Assembly: GCA_034520625.1 (NCBI GenBank)
Contig: JAXHNI010000003.1
Span: 1 to 64,000 of the forward strand
Reading direction: 5' to 3'
Source of the DNA: JAANXG01 sp034520625
Lineage (GTDB): Bacteria; Pseudomonadota; Gammaproteobacteria; Arenicellales; JAANXG01
Length of the DNA stretch: 64,000 nt
Part shown: positions 63,452 through 64,000 of the stretch, one piece after another
How the letters are laid out: each line of letters begins with the position of its first letter
How positions within the stretch are numbered: the stretch's first letter is position 1
Position numbers and translations under genes: made by a program
The notes under the pieces: model-generated
Database searches by the model: none
What the model was told of the DNA's origin: nothing
The model's input: only the letters and a program-made list of their open reading frames with translations

Positions 63452-63760
63452 ATGGAGGTCGGGATTGGAGAAAATTGCCGGCTTGATCATGACGAGGCGG
63501 GGGTCGGATGGCTGTATACGGATTGCCAGGAAGTCGAGTCCAACACGCTTTCCCTGCCGGTACTGGAGGGCGTGAGCCGAGCGCTCGATAAGCTGGAACG
63601 GTGCGATAACCGTTCAGAACCCGTCCGCTCGATCGCTGCCGTTCGGTCTCAAGAGGTGATCGTCTGCAGCGCACTACAAAGCAGGCGCCTATGTTCCTGG
63701 ATGCAATGGCGTGCTGCGGCCACAACCAGAGTTGAACGATCACCTGCATTGAGGACCTGA
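63452..63760 (+). pseudogene. probable enoyl-CoA hydratase / FadB-type N-terminal remnant
   Basis: The frame opens after a good AGGAG at the right distance. It reads RLDHDEAGVGWLYTD, then NTLSLPVLEGVSRALDKLE. This closely resembles the start of fatty-acid oxidation complex alpha subunits, where the pattern is a hydrophobic strand, Asp, N-x-L-S, then a helix. Similarity fades by about residue 70 (VRSQEVIV), and the frame soon stops without the GAD(I) oxyanion motif. I interpret it as a truncated and decaying gene. Confidence 0.45.
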
Positions 63761-63903
63761 CAATCGTTAACGGGACATCCGGCCTATGCAGTGTCCCGGG
63801 CCGGGCGGCACAATTCCGGCGTTAATTTGATCTCGGTCAATGCTGCGACCCGGAGGTGGCGTAGCATGGTGCGAACATACCGTTGAAGAAAGAGATGTAC
63901 ACT

Positions 63904-64000
63904 ATGTTCAAGTCGATTATCGTTCCCGTTGATCTGAGCCATGTCGATCAACTCGGCAAGGCGCTTGATATCGCCGCGGACTTGGCAAAGCACTACGAGG
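63904..64000 (+). CDS. universal stress protein, start only
   Basis: The window ends 32 codons into a gene that reads MFKSIIVPVDLSHVDQLGKA. This is the beta1 and first helix of the UspA fold, with the conserved IIVPVD strand. A GAAAGAGA lies upstream of the ATG. The rest is outside the window. Confidence 0.85.
   Translation, partial: MFKSIIVPVDLSHVDQLGKALDIAADLAKHYE

Noticed and set aside
63242..63490. 82-codon minus-strand frame near the right end
   Set aside because: It is Arg/Pro-rich without a motif, and the overlapping 43-residue frame looks more protein-like.

Overview
The window is GC-rich bacterial chromosome, densely coded, with short intergenic gaps and no rRNA, tRNA, phage or plasmid genes that I can see. 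The gene content points to an aerobic, probably halotolerant or marine gammaproteobacterium: TRAP and BCCT transporters, complex I subunits NuoE/NuoF, RND efflux, a cyanophycin system, dodecin, and a TPP riboswitch of proteobacterial type. The lineage is an inference from gene content only.

Layout. 1-6.1 kb: carboxylesterase, a complete TRAP transporter (dctP, a strong terminator, then dctQ-dctM), a class V aminotransferase and a KaiB-like protein. 6.4-11.2 kb: a large REC-like/PAS/GAF/GGDEF/EAL protein divergent from kaiB, and a small coiled protein. 11.2-18 kb: CPA2 antiporter and a TetR-adaptor-RND efflux operon with a perfect 20-bp operator palindrome. 18.2-23.1 kb: glutathionyl-hydroquinone reductase, a CocE-like hydrolase paired with an ATP-grasp protein, dodecin. 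23.4-25.5 kb: an isolated nuoE-nuoF pair followed by a MITE-like element. 25.5-29.5 kb: a membrane-anchored protein with 33-residue tandem repeats, a GT2 glycosyltransferase, an MFS carrier, and several REP-like repeats.

29.6-34.2 kb: a compact cyanophycin operon, cphB-cphA-isoaspartyl dipeptidase, in which the second and third genes start with TTG codons overlapping the previous stop. It can make, depolymerise and finish digesting the storage polymer. 34.2-38.1 kb: a DUF4124 protein, a flavin/heme oxidoreductase, a lipoprotein, a YdcF-like protein, and two copies of a 54-nt conserved core carried on long hairpins whose stems differ between copies. 38.4-45.3 kb: a catabolic run (D-erythronate dehydrogenase-like, flavin monooxygenase, cyclase-family hydrolase, SDR, 3-hydroxyacyl-CoA dehydrogenase-like, then an AidB-like acyl-CoA dehydrogenase) and a TetR regulator.

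46.3-52.9 kb: a TPP riboswitch ahead of a sodium:solute symporter, then a probable signalling cluster: an orphan TRAP binding protein divergent from a hybrid histidine kinase, a small exported protein and a LuxR-type response regulator. 53.1-59.5 kb: a LysM protein, an orphan LptA-like protein, OsmC, a broken M20-type hydrolase, a flavin monooxygenase and a cystathionine-gamma-synthase-like enzyme. 59.7-64 kb: a BCCT transporter translationally coupled to an unusual large lipoprotein with two binding-protein-like lobes, a probable enoyl-CoA hydratase remnant, and the start of a universal stress protein.

The items I would look at first are the BCCT plus dual-lobe lipoprotein pair, the orphan TRAP receptor/histidine kinase cluster, and the stem-swapped hairpin element.
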